Shown here: piece after piece, positions 9,973-20,694 of the stretch
Layout of the letters: each line of letters starts with the position of its first letter
Position numbering within the stretch: the stretch's first letter is position 1
Origin: Lactuca virosa
Taxonomy: Eukaryota; Streptophyta; Magnoliopsida; Asterales; Asteraceae
Assembly: GCA_928212115.1 (NCBI GenBank)
Contig: CAKMRJ010003334.1
Location: 342,201,721 to 342,265,720, forward strand
Direction of reading: 5' to 3'
DNA length: 64,000 nt
Translations under genes and position numbers: made by a program
The notes under the pieces: generated by a model
Databases searched by the model: none
What the model was told of the DNA's origin: nothing
Seen by the model: the letters and a program-made list of their open reading frames with translations, nothing else

Positions 9973-11707
9973 TGTAACAGCCCAAATTTTACAGAAATTT
10001 TTAACTTTTATAATCACAAATACCAACCACAATTGTTTCCAAAAATCCCATTACATGACCATAGTGTTTTAAAATATCAGAGTATCAAAACTAAATGCAA
10101 AAATGCTGGAGAATACATGTCGCGACATCAGGTCAGACCCTTTCCCTTAGAACTAGAAGTACCTGAAACATCCAACAAAATTGTAAGCACACGCTTAGCG
10201 AGTTTCCCAAACCACACAAAACATATAATCACATAATGCCATGCACACATACATATAATTTTGCCATGGTCTTCATTTGGAATGCCATGGACTACCCCCA
10301 TGGTCTTGTATCCCCGAGCCATGGGCTCCTCCCATGGTCTTCACATAAGTCCACATATATATCAAATAGCAAACAATTACATAATCCATTACTAATCATC
10401 TCATAACAATTAATGGGTCGGCCTTGGTGCCTTCGACCCATGAGTGTAGTGAGAAGACTCACCTCAGTCTGCTGAACACAAAAGTTGCTCGCCTAACAGT
10501 CTGAAACCACACACTGAACAATGATATAATCAAACCTAAATTAGGATTATAACACAACCTAATCAAAGAGTCTAAACACCTAAGCCTAAGTCCTTCCATA
10601 GTGGCCCAATAGTCTTCCCTTTGCTAATGGGCCTAAGATCCAAGATAAAAGTCATTAAAGGACCACATGGACCAATAAGGCCCAACCAAAACAACTATGT
10701 CCCAAATTAGAATATCATCCCAAAACTCTAAATGGGACCAGGACCAAAACTGAATAAGGCCCAATAAGCTTACAAGCCCAAACAAATCCCAAATCCAACT
10801 GGAGTGTGTACGCCCTATGTACCACTCCAGTATGCTCAGCGTGCCAGACCCTTAAGTTGTATATGTTGCGTACACATTATTACGTACAACGTACAAGCAG
10901 GACATGCATCAATCGACCATTAAGTGCTTAATACTTGGGATTTCAATGTTAAACTTTAGATATGAGTCCATTAAGATGTCCTAGGGCGTAAAGTTGGCAA
11001 GTTTATGCCCTTGCATGTCATGAGTGACCCCAACACTTCATTCTTCCCATTAAGACCTCATTTAAGACCTCTAACTTATGCATGGAGTCAAAACAACCTT
11101 CAAGATGGCACCTTTATGCATCAAACATGCTCAATGAGCTTAGATCTAGCAATCCTAATCTATGGAGTTGCTCAACTCACAACAGAATGTCTAAAAGCCA
11201 AAAAGGGACTCCATAACAAAACCCTACCTCAAACAATCAAAAGAGATGACAAGGTCATGACTTTATACCTCCAGAAGTTCTTTTTAATGAACTAGATGCA
11301 GGATCTAGAAGCTCAATGACACCCAAGGCTTGATCACCACCTTCTCCTTCTTGAATGCTCTCTAAAATGGCCACCAACACACTTTCTAAGCTCAAGAATC
11401 ACACTCACAAGGAAATCTATGGTTAAGGGACGAAATGAGGCTATGGAGGCTGATTAGGGTTTGGTCCAAAAGACTTAAGGATGTTTATATAGGTCTCAAG
11501 TCCGGATATTAGGGTTTTGGTCTTCAGTTATGTATGCCCCGCGTACCCCTTGGTACGCCCAGCATACGTGACAAACCTCCGCGATCAACCAACCTTAGTA
11601 CGCTAAGCGTACTCCTTAAGTACGCCCAGCGTACGAAGGGACCAACTTTGCAACAAACTTTCATACTAAGGGTAAGAAATGTAAATACCTGGATCCCGAC
11701 CGTTACA
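9973..11707 (-). repeat. Element G 5' LTR, 1.7 kb
   Basis: The LTR runs on the minus strand from TGTAACGGTCGG (11707) to GGGCTGTTACA (9973). It contains a TATA box at 11484-11491 (minus TATATAAA). Upstream of it are near-palindromes of the TACGCCCAGCGTA type at 11533, 11554, 11599 and 11621. A cluster of CCATGG sites lies at 10262-10340. The putative target duplication AGATC follows at 11708; its partner would be outside the window. Confidence 0.8.
11533..11633. promoter_or_regulatory. Palindrome array upstream of the G promoter
   Basis: Four 13-base sites have arms TACGC and GCGTA around a 3-base centre: 11533-11545, 11554-11566, 11599-11611 and 11621-11633. The last is the exact TACGCCCAGCGTA found three times in element B's LTR. 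They lie about 40-150 bp upstream of the minus-strand TATA box. Confidence 0.65.
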
Positions 11708-11989
11708 AGATCGCTTTGTTAAATGACATCTACTAGAAGATATCTATATAGATTAGCCTGGAGATTTTCTTAATCCATGATATCCTAACAAAATGTGTAA
11801 AGCTTGAGATCCACTTGTAGATATAAAGCTAGCATCTCAACGTTGTAATCATCATTTTTATATGAAACCACAAGGTATTTTTTTTGTATTAAAATGAATA
11901 GAATATGTGTGTTTACTAAGAACTAGTAGGAGTATAGTGACATTCCTAATCTTGTACGAATGAGACATACTTAATCATAAGAAATTACC
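11708..11989. other. Unassigned flank of element G
   Basis: No gene was seen. This is presumably element K sequence upstream of its recognisable reverse transcriptase remnant. Confidence 0.4.
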
Positions 11990-13000
11990 TTCTGACCATG
12001 TCAGACCTTTTTGCCTTGACTCGGATTGTGTTTCTAAAATGAAAGACTTAGGAAGGACAAGATACATTCTTGGAATGTAAAACCTATAGAGATAAATAAA
12101 ATGAATGTTAAAAGTTTTATTTACTTATGCATATATTAACAATATCTTGAAAGAGATAAAGACAAAAGATTCGTTTGGAGGAACCTTAGCATCGTCACAT
12201 GGCACTAAGTTTGAGCCAGCCTTAAAAGGACCTAGCTCATAGGTTTGAATTATCTGAAATGATTTATATTCAATTTGCTTGACAAATAAATCCATCATTT
12301 ATGTCATATTATGCATAAGACCTAGTATATGATCATGCTATGAGCATATCATAATACACCAATTGAATACATGGTTTAGTCACCAGATGACTAGAGGAAC
12401 ATTCTAAGAGTACTTAGGATGAACTAAGAGAATGTATATGAGACAATTAGTTTAGAATAAAATCTTCATGTAAAGCGATACATAAGATTCTGATTCCTAA
12501 GAAAATAGAGATAATATGAATTATAATTGGATTATGACTTCATTGTGAGATGAAGAGTAAGTTTAGTTGGAATGAGGTCCAACCAAAACAAAATGACACA
12601 ATATACTACAAAGTAAGAATACACTACTTTATAAGTTGAAATTTAATATGATTGGATGAATGAGTTCATTGAAAAACTATGTTGATTTATGCCATTCAAG
12701 GATCACATAGAAATCTTAGTGACTTCGAGAGTATACTTAATTGAGCTAAGAGACTCTATGTCACGAAAGAACACCAATCATATAGTCCAATATATTTAAC
12801 TATGCCTAGAGTAAAGTCAAATATGGATATGACAGTATTCACATAATTCACACAAATTATATTTACTCAAACAGATTAATTAAGCCTTTCTTCTAAAGCT
12901 AAGTATGAATGGTCACACTTCAACTATAATACTTTATTATTCTAGAAATGTGATTTTTATTTGGATTTAGTAATTTAGATATTGGAACATTGTAAAAACA
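11990..13000 (+). pseudogene. Element K: highly decayed copia reverse transcriptase/RNase H
   Basis: There is no long open frame. Pieces are still recognisable: MKDLGRTRYILGM near 12036-12080 (the copia MKDLG..YILGI block), IHxLCHIMHKT-like debris near 12300 matching the SIMYAM..RPD block, and NILRVLR near 12400 matching NILKYLRR. All correspond in order to intact motifs of copia element F at 46138-46520. The many stops and indels make it one of the oldest insertions here. Similarity fades beyond about 13000. Confidence 0.55.
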
Positions 13001-13745
13001 ACTACTATGTTTTGATATACTGGGATATGATCATAACATCAATACTTGTTGTGTTATATATTAACATGTTTAATCCATGAATAGTCTTATTATTCTAAAG
13101 GTTCATAGTCGGTTATAATGGTGGGAGCAATTTTGAACTAAGACTAATATGAATTGGATTGGTTGACTTTCACCAGATTAATGTAGGCAATGGGTTGTAA
13201 CCAAGTTTCATAGGTACTTGTCAGAGAACTTGTATTGAACTAACCCGCATCAAGATCATCTCATGGATCGCTATCATGAATGATACTTGATTAAAAGGTA
13301 CTATCTTTGTATCCTTAACACCTGAGATACATAATGGGACTTAAGTGTAAGGAGTATTGTGCTTTGATATGGTCAAACGCTGGTCCTTAACCGGGTAGTT
13401 ATAAAATCCATTTTCAGGTATGGTATGAACTATGCAAGAGGCTTATGTAGTCAATATGGGATTTATTCCTCTTATGTGTTGAGAGTTAGACATCTAAGGC
13501 GCCTTAACAAAAGTTAAACGCCAAATGAGATTGATTGCGATCTGTATCTCATGTTTAACATGATGTCTGTCACAGAGGGATAACTCATAAAATTACCTTA
13601 TACACCAACTATAGCTTGGAGCTTTTTGGGAATTGGGCGTTGATAGAATGGCACAAAGTCGTATGTTGATGGGGGGAGTGAAATGTTGCTAGACGTTCAC
13701 CACTATGTATGTCAGTCTAATATGAATCTTGTGCAAGTGGGAGAT
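13001..13745 (+). other. Element K 3' non-coding region
   Basis: No gene was seen. The stretch ends in the polypurine-like AGTGGGAGAT (about 13737-13745) before an LTR-like start. Confidence 0.45.
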
Positions 13746-14584
13746 TGAAAGAACTTGTATGCTCAAGAATCATATTAAAGTGATATTGATAATTAACATA
13801 TGATACTAATGGGTCACACTAACAACTTGATATAATTTATTATTTATTACAATTGATTTTACTAAATATTCAATAAACTCTTATAGTTAAATTGGTAATT
13901 ATTTATTTATAGGAAGTAATTATTTTCATTCGCAAGTAACATTATATATAATTCATGTTGTATGAATTATTAAGTCATGCACAACATTTTGGACTAGATA
14001 AATTCTTTTGTCTTTTACCAAAAAGTTAAAGATTATATTTTATAAACATGGTTTATAAAATATAAAAAGCTTTTGTCTTCTTCTTTGTTCTTATTTTCGA
14101 AAATTTGGCTAGACAAAAGGAAGACATGCCTTTTGATTATTTAAATAAAAGTATGGCTTGTCTTAAGAAGCATGGGGGACAAATCTAGCTAGTAGAAGCA
14201 TGGATGCTTAATGGTTAACGACCCATGTATATTGTGCATGCTATATAAATAAAAGAAAGGCTTTCACTTGTGTTGTTCTTTCTTATGCAAAACCTTAACA
14301 TGCATCTTATGATGCATGTTCTCTCACTTTTGATTATATCTTGAAGATATTACTTGTTTTAATACTCTCTTGAAGTTCATACTTTGGTTATGAACTTCAA
14401 GCTTAAGAGTTAAGAGTTTTAGACTAGAATCTACATCAAGTTGGCTTCTTGTTGGTGTCTCTAAAGTTCATCATTCTTCATCAACTTCCAAGCCTCCATA
14501 GAGGATCCAAAGAACTACAAAGGTTCTTATTTGGTCTTCTTCTTCTTTGGTTGTATTTGTTTTCTTTCCAAACTTTGCAATAAG
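13746..14584 (+). repeat. Element K 3' LTR, old and interrupted by element F
   Basis: The LTR starts TGAAAGAACTTGTATGCTC after a polypurine tract. It is AT-rich at first and turns CT-rich (R/U5-like). Element F's LTR begins at 14585, so the end of K's LTR may be the sequence after 48702. The matching 5' LTR was not found. Confidence 0.5.
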
Positions 14585-15373
14585 TGTTGGATTAGGTGTC
14601 TAAGCCCATAACTATAATTGGTATGTAAATGATTTGATTGTAGCATGGTCCTTTTGGGTTGCCTTCACCATAGCAATTGGACGGGATGAGTTTTGGAGAA
14701 ACAGGTTAATAAATGGTTTATTGATATATTATAAGAATAATATATTAATTAGTAATCATATTATTTAATTAGTATTGGTCAGAAATAATTTGGAATTAAT
14801 TTAGTGATCAAAGGAACTGATTAAAAGAACGGGGACTGATTATGTAAATCAGAGATAGTTGCAGTTTTGGGCTGATGGACTCTATTGAAAGGGGTGGACG
14901 AAAATCTATGGCAAGCCCCGTAGAGTTTTCGTCCAAGGCCTATTATATGGGGGTCCATGGACTGCTTAGGGCCTAAGCAAGGAAATTAGGGTTTCCAGCT
15001 GAAAACCCTAGCAGCCTCAACTATAAAAGGAACCCCAGCCTCTAGAAATCGGCCAACCTGCTTCCCAAGAGAAACCCTAGCCGATTTCTACCTCCTTCTC
15101 CATCATTCTTTGCTTGTGGTGTTTGTGACTCCATTAGAGGTGCAATACTTGGGGCACTAGGCTTTCGAAGGTCAAGGAATTGAAGAAGGATTACTTGTTA
15201 CCACAAGATAACAAGAAAAGAAAGATCCAAACCCTATTAGTTTCGATTATGTATCTTAGAATTAGGGTTATTGCTTTGGAAATCTTGTTTGCATATATAA
15301 CTTGAGAAAAACCTAGATCCAAAGCAATTAGGGTTGCATGTGCACATAAGAATGTTGTAGTGCTCAAAACCCA
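14585..15373 (+). repeat. Element F 5' LTR (copia), 789 bp
   Basis: The LTR begins TGTTGGATTAGG and ends GCTCAAAACCCA. It matches 47915-48702 nearly base for base, with scattered substitutions. A plain target duplication was not found: ATAAG precedes it and TCAAG follows the 3' copy. No clean primer-binding site follows it. Confidence 0.85.
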
Positions 15374-15919
15374 TCTAAATAAGTGATTTGATCAAAATTT
15401 TAAGATAATTATAAGATTATGTGATTAATTAATTATTTAAAATTTGAATTGAATAATTTTGAAAAGTTTGAAATTGTACCCTCAAAGTTTTGGAATTTAA
15501 AATTTAATTAAAAGTTTGATTTTGAAATTTTAAATTCTAGAAACCCTAGTATTTTAAAAGTTTAAAATACAACCCTTATACTATTATAATATTAAAAGAT
15601 TAATACTTAAATATATATATATATAAGATGAGTCAGTCTTACCGTTAGTAGGCCTCATTCACGAAGCTGATCTATAGGGGGGGGGTATAAGGAAACTGCC
15701 TATAAGATGGCGGTTGAATGGGTGTCCACTCTCACCCACCGCTTCCTTGATTGGTGGAGGGTCGTTAGCCGAATGGATAGGATAGGACATTAGTTCTCTC
15801 ATTAATAAGTATAATGATAAATATAAAGTAACTAAATGTTTTTATAAATTCCCAATCTTAGTTACTTTAGGAAAAATGTGAAAATGATGCTAGTCCATGA
15901 AATTGCACTTTGCACCTTG

Positions 15920-15966
15920 CCAAGTCGTTAGTGGAGCGTGTGTGGTTAACCGGCACACTAACTTGG
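15920..15966 (+). other. Leader hairpin 1 with palindromic loop
   Basis: CCAAG-TCG-TTAGTG (15920-15933) pairs with CACTAACTTGG (15956-15966), with a 3-base bulge. The 22-base loop at 15934-15955 contains GGTTAACC (15944-15951), a perfect palindrome. Confidence 0.65.
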
Positions 15967-16007
15967 ACTAACAAGGGTGGAAAAGGGTAGCTCGAGAATT
16001 ATCATAG

Positions 16008-16043
16008 ATCAATGGAGCGTGTGTGGTTAACCGACACATTGAT
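16008..16043 (+). other. Leader hairpin 2 with the same loop
   Basis: ATCAATG (16008-16014) pairs with CATTGAT (16037-16043). The 22-base loop at 16015-16036 differs from that of hairpin 1 at one base and again holds GGTTAACC (16025-16032). The stem sequence is entirely different from hairpin 1. Confidence 0.65.
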
Positions 16044-16411
16044 TAGGTGGTAAATGACATCGAGAGTGCCAAGCTAATTTGCATGGTTATTCACACCTTG
16101 TTTGTGATCATCGGTATCCCAATCACAAACTTGAACGGCATAATTGAGATTAAACATGCTATTGAAAAGTTCAATGAATCTCAAAAGAATCTAGGAATTT
16201 CATTTCATTTAAAACATAATTCTTTATTTCGTTTTTCGTGGTGGAATTGATAAATCGTCATTTACCTACCTTCAAATAATTTACAATTGGATTACGGCAT
16301 CCCTCTTCCAAGTTGTGAATTATATGTTGGGTCCTAGCCTTAATATTTCATTTGGGTGTCATATTAAAGATTTCCTTATCTAATCAAAACTTTGTCCTTC
16401 TTCTTTTGCAG

Positions 16412-17192
16412 ATGTCTACCTCAGATAACGTTTCTGGTTCCTCCAACAACTCATTCTCGCTCTTGAACATTTGTGTGAGGGTTACATTCAATGGTTCCAA
16501 CTTCAATAATTAGATCTGCAACATTCGAATGGCCTTGCGCTACGAGGACAAAGAATATGTCCTCGAGAATCCGTTAAAAGAGGTTGATGAGTCCAAAGCT
16601 ACTCCCGACGAAATAACTGAGTATGAAGCTCACCACAAGGATGCTACTAAGGTGTTAGTATTATGGTAGCCACCATGACTCCTGAGTTGCAGCGGTTCTA
16701 CCAGGACTACTGGCTCTACGATATGTGCAAGGACTTGATGGAAAAGTACCATCAACGAGCACATAAAGAGAGGTACGATATATTCACCTCGTTTATCACC
16801 ACCAAAATGAGGGATGGAGAGTCCATCACGAGCCACTTGCAAAGAATGCAAAGATATGTGGATCGTCTCTTGAAGTTGAATGTGAACTTTGACGAAGAGT
16901 TGGCTATTGACATAGTCCTACACTCTCTACCTCCTTGCTATGATCAGTTCAAGATGACTTATCATATGAGCAATGAGGAAGTCACACTAAGCAAGCTTCA
17001 AGGCCCACTGAGAACTGTTGAAACTGGATTAAAAGGGAAAAGTGTCGAATCCACTCCTACTGCTGCTGCTGCTGCCCCAGTCCTAGCCATTGGACATGGA
17101 AAATGGAAAAAGAGGAAAGCTCCCTCTAAGAACTGGAAGGGAAAGTCCCATGATAGATCTTCTTCAAGTGGATCCAAAAAGTCCCATGATGG
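16412..17192 (+). pseudogene. gag: Element F copia gag, truncated
   Basis: The ATG at 16412 starts MSTSDNVSGSSNNSF. A TAG occurs near 16513, and a frame break occurs near 16655. The open part 16663-17192 is a typical copia gag (UBN2-like): LYDMCKDLMEKYHQRA, ITSHLQRMQRYVDRL, LHSLPPCYDQFKMTYHM. A lysine/serine-rich tail follows (KKRKAPSKNWKGKSHD). The zinc knuckle, protease and integrase expected next are missing. Instead the sequence switches into gypsy integrase of element D at about 17193-17205. The remainder of F's pol is at 45323. Confidence 0.8.
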
Positions 17193-17195
17193 GTC

Positions 17196-18203
17196 ATCGT
17201 TGGTCGGTTGACCAAGAGCACCCACTTTATACCGATCCAGGAGAGCATCTCGGCCGAGAAGCTGGCTGAGATTTATGTGCGAGAGATAGTGGCACGTCAT
17301 GGAGTTCCTGCCTCGATGGTGTCAGACCGAGATGTTCGTTTCACTTCCAGATTCTGGAAGCGGTTTCACGAGGAGATGGGTACTCGCCTCCATTTCAGCA
17401 TCGCTTTCCACCCTCAGACAGACGGACAGAGCGAGAGGATGATTCAGACTCTTGACATGCTTCGTGAATGTGTTTTGGATTTCGGTGGCAGTTGGGATAA
17501 GTATCTTCCGTTAGCGGAATTTTCGTATAACAACAGCTACCACGCCAGTATAGACCAGCCTCCCTTCGAGATGCTCTACGGGAGGAAGTGTAGGACCCCA
17601 ATCTGTTGGGGTGAGGTCGGTCAGAGGGTCATGGGGAGTACGGAGGTGGTACTCAAGACAATAGAGCGGATCCAGCAGGTCCGGAGCAGGCTCCAGACTG
17701 CTTAGAGTCGGCAGAAGAGCTACGCCGACAAGAGGTGTTCAGACTTAGAGTTCCAGATGGTCGACATGGTCCTTCTGAAGGTGTCACCGTGGAAGGATGT
17801 TATCAGGTTCCGGAAGCGGGGCAAGTTGGGCCCCAGGTTCATAGGTCCGTTTAGGGTTTTGGCCCGGGTGCGTCGGGATGCTTACCAATTAGATCTTCCA
17901 GCAGAGCTCAACCAGATTCATAGCACTTTCCACGTTTCTCAGCTGCGGAAGTGCTTAGTGGATGATTCAGCAGTGGTACCCCTTAAGGATATTCAGGTTG
18001 ATGACAGCCTGAACTACATTGAGAGACCAGTGGCGATTCTAGATCGCAAGACGAAGGAGCTAAGGAACAAGAGGGTTGAGTTAGTTAAGGTGCAGTGGCA
18101 GCACCGCAAGTGTTCAGAGTGGACATGGGAGCCCGAGGATGAGATGAGGGAGCACAACCCGGAGTTGTTTTCAGACGCAGCAGACTTCGAGGACGAAGTC
18201 TAA
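17196..18203 (+). pseudogene. Element D integrase core end and chromodomain
   Basis: The fragment begins in the middle of gypsy integrase (VGRLTKSTHFIPI), so the zinc domain and first catalytic Asp are gone. The second Asp (VSDRDVRFTSRFW) and the catalytic Glu (HPQTDGQSERMIQ) remain, with a one-residue deletion after IQTL. A TAG at 17703-17705 splits the frame. The second part (17757-18203) has LLKVSPWK, RFIGPFRVLARV and a C-terminal chromodomain with VKVQWQHRKCSEWTWEPEDEM. This order is typical of chromovirus (Tekay/Del-like) gypsy elements. The 5' part of D is missing. Confidence 0.85.
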
Positions 18204-18207
18204 GACA

Positions 18208-18220
18208 AGTGGGGGAGAAT
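18208..18220 (+). other. Element D polypurine tract
   Basis: AAGTGGGGGAGAA, directly before the LTR start, is a standard plus-strand primer. Confidence 0.75.
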
Positions 18221-18269
18221 TTTAACGTATGGTTCCCTGGTAAGCGTTTAATTATTTAATTAATGAAAG

Positions 18270-18368
18270 ACTCAACGAGTTGGTAGCCCTGACTCGTCAA
18301 GTTGAAGGTTGTTTGGACGTGGGGATTAAATGAGCTATTCGTCGAGTCGCAGCCCTGACTCGACGAGT
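18270..18368. promoter_or_regulatory. ACTCGACGAGT palindrome array upstream of the D promoter
   Basis: Copies with arms ACTCG/CGAGT around one base lie at 18270-18280, 18291-18303 (degenerate), 18338-18349 and 18358-18368. They are about 40-140 bp upstream of TATTTAA at 18411. A second set lies downstream at 19130-19357. Confidence 0.65.
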
Positions 18369-19129
18369 AGGACAGGCTGGATGAAACCGTAATCTTTAGG
18401 GTTTGCACCCTATTTAAGCATCATATCTGGCCTCCATTCCAGCCTCCATCGCCTCCAAACCCTATTATCGAAACCCTAATCCGCCATAAGTGATCTTGAG
18501 CTATTTTTTGCCATTTTGAGTGTTATTTGTGCCTTGTGAAGCTTGTGGAAGAAGTAGAAGATAGAAGACTCAAGAGGGAAGGAGTAGATCCAGGAACTAT
18601 ACTCCTTTTGCTACATTTTCTGGTAATCAAGTTTCCAACTTGATCATTCTTCTCTTAGATCTAATTAGTTCTACTTTATGGAAGTTTTGGTTCAAGAACC
18701 TTGGTCCTTGGGGTTGGGGCGACCCAAGTGACTTATATCTCAGATCTAGGATCTAGAAAGGGTTCCATGGCATAAAGGTGCAAACTTTATGACCATGGAA
18801 TCCCCATGCATGCATATAAGCAAGTTTATAGTCTTTTTAGCCCTAAAAGGCCATGCATGGAAGGAAAGTTCGGAACTTTATGTGCCCATCAGATGCTAAA
18901 ACCCTAGATCTAGGTTTGTATGCGTGGATTTGACATCCTATGGCCTTTTGGACTAGATTTATGTCATATAGGAATTAGGGTTTTGTCTAAACCCTTTCAG
19001 GAGGGTTATGAATGGGTAAAGTTGGAAACTTTACCCTTAGAAAGGCCTTTCCAGTGGGCAAACGAGCTAAGGACCATGGATCTAGAAGATAGGGGCTTAA
19101 TCTGTTAAGATGGCCAAACAGTCAAAATG

Positions 19130-19357
19130 ACTCGTCGAGTCCATAAGGAAACTCGACGAGTCTCGTCGTGATATCTCGATCTCAGTTAGTAGAACTCGAC
19201 GAGTTTGTATGGGGACTCGACGAGTGGATGAGCCAAGTCGCGACCGAACAGCTTGATAGGACTCGACGAGTCGGTGGAGCGACTCGGCGAGTCGAGTCGC
19301 GATTTCAGGATTTATGAGTTATAGAACTCGGCGAGTCGAAAGGTTGACTCGGCGAAT
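19130..19357. repeat. Second ACTCGACGAGT array in the D LTR
   Basis: Copies are at 19130, 19151, 19194, 19215, 19261, 19282, 19326 and 19347, most with the exact 5+1+5 inverted arms. Some have A changed to G at the centre. Confidence 0.75.
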
Positions 19358-20287
19358 TGGTCAATCCAGGATGTTGACTTTAACCAGAGCGTTGACTTTG
19401 ACCAGGGGTAAAATGGTCATTTTACCCTATGAAGAGTTATTAGTTTTTGATTAAGTGTTATTATGGAATTTATAGCCGGAGAGTCGCCGGAGCAGCGGAC
19501 AGGGATTCCTTACTCGAGTTTAGCATTCAGTTTGAGAGGTGAGTCTACTCCTATAGGAACGGGTCTAAGGCACCAAGGCCGGCCCGTTTATGTGATTTGT
19601 ATGTGTCGGGTTAGCCGATAAAGGTTCTATGTTCCGGACTTCGGTCTGATGCTGGGCGGGGCCCGATGCAGTTAGTATGCTTGATGTCTTCGTTATTCTT
19701 GCATGTGTGCGATTAGGTGTTCTGGACTTGGTCCGATGCCGGGGCAAACACGAGGAATGTTAGCTTTCTTTTTATGCTTATGTTTATGTATATGATTATG
19801 TTATGCTCCTGATATGTATATCGGACTTCGGTCTGATGCCAGGCGGGGCCCGATGCAGGGGCTAGGCCCAAGTATGTCGGACCTCGGTCCGATGCCGGGC
19901 GGGGCCCGATGCAGTGGGCTAGGCCCAGTATGTGATTATATGTATAGTATGTGGTAGCTTGGGGAGACTCACTAAGCTTTGTGCTTACAGTCTTCAGTTT
20001 TGGTTTCAGGTACTTCCACTAGCAAAGGGAAGGGCTCGGGATGATCGCATGGCACACACCACAATTTCAACCTGGGATTGTTTTAGACTCTGATGATTAC
20101 CTATGTGATTTTGATACACTATTTGACATGATGTTTTTGAACCGTATTTTTGGGATGTTTCAACAATTGTGACAACTGGCAAATTTTGTGTCAAGCAAGG
20201 TTTGAAATGTATCTATGTATAAGTACAACCACAACGTAACCTTATTGCAATAAAACTTTGAAAGCCAAAAGGGCATTGGTTGTATAA

Positions 20288-20341
<54 letters not shown>

Positions 20342-20448
20342 AAAATCATAATCGTAACAAACACTTAAAAGTCGACAAGAAAGACCAAGAATTATAAAGA
20401 TTTCCATTTGCATTAAAAGTATTTAAGGCCTAGGACCCCACCAACCTA

Positions 20449-20694
20449 GTGATTTCGGTTTGCTTAAGACCGAAATCACCCTTTAGTGGGTAACACAAAA
20501 TCAAAATCCCATGTTAAAGACCACTAGGACCGAAAACCCCTTTTATAGGTGATACCAAAACCAAAAACACAATGAGAGAATGGTGTAGGACCAAAGTTAC
20601 AAGCCTAGAACACACCTAGGCCGAAATCACCCTTAATCCAACCATGTCTAGGCCGAAATCAATTAGGATTTGGTGTTCTCCATGGTGATTTCGG
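20449..20694. promoter_or_regulatory. CCGAAATCAC inverted motifs in the A LTR
   Basis: GTGATTTCGG (20449-20458) faces CCGAAATCAC (20470-20479) as a perfect 10-bp inverted repeat. Further copies are at 20621-20630 and 20653, with an inverse copy at 20685-20694. The same set is present in A's 3' LTR at about 36975-37220 and, more diverged, in C's LTR. Confidence 0.6.

Larger units (their letters stand above)
15374..16411 (+). other. Element F leader
   Basis: This is a non-coding leader between LTR and gag. It holds an AT-rich stretch (15374-15630), a C-rich segment near 15690-15760, the twin hairpins described below, and a pyrimidine tract ending TTGCAG directly before the gag ATG, which resembles a 3' splice site. 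Confidence 0.6.
18221..20162 (+). repeat. Element D 3' LTR, about 1.9 kb
   Basis: The LTR begins TTTAACG (probably a mutated TGTAACG) after the polypurine tract and ends TTTTTGGGATGTTTCA. It carries a TATA-like TATTTAA at about 18411, roughly a dozen ACTCGACGAGT-type palindromes (18270-18368 and 19130-19357), and four repeats of a CGGACTTCGGTCTGATGCC-like motif (19636-19910). No gene is present. The 5' LTR is not in the window. Confidence 0.75.

Noticed and set aside
14580..14584. ATAAG as target duplication of element F
   Set aside because: The sequence after the 3' LTR is TCAAG (or AGAAG with a shifted end). It is too imperfect to claim.
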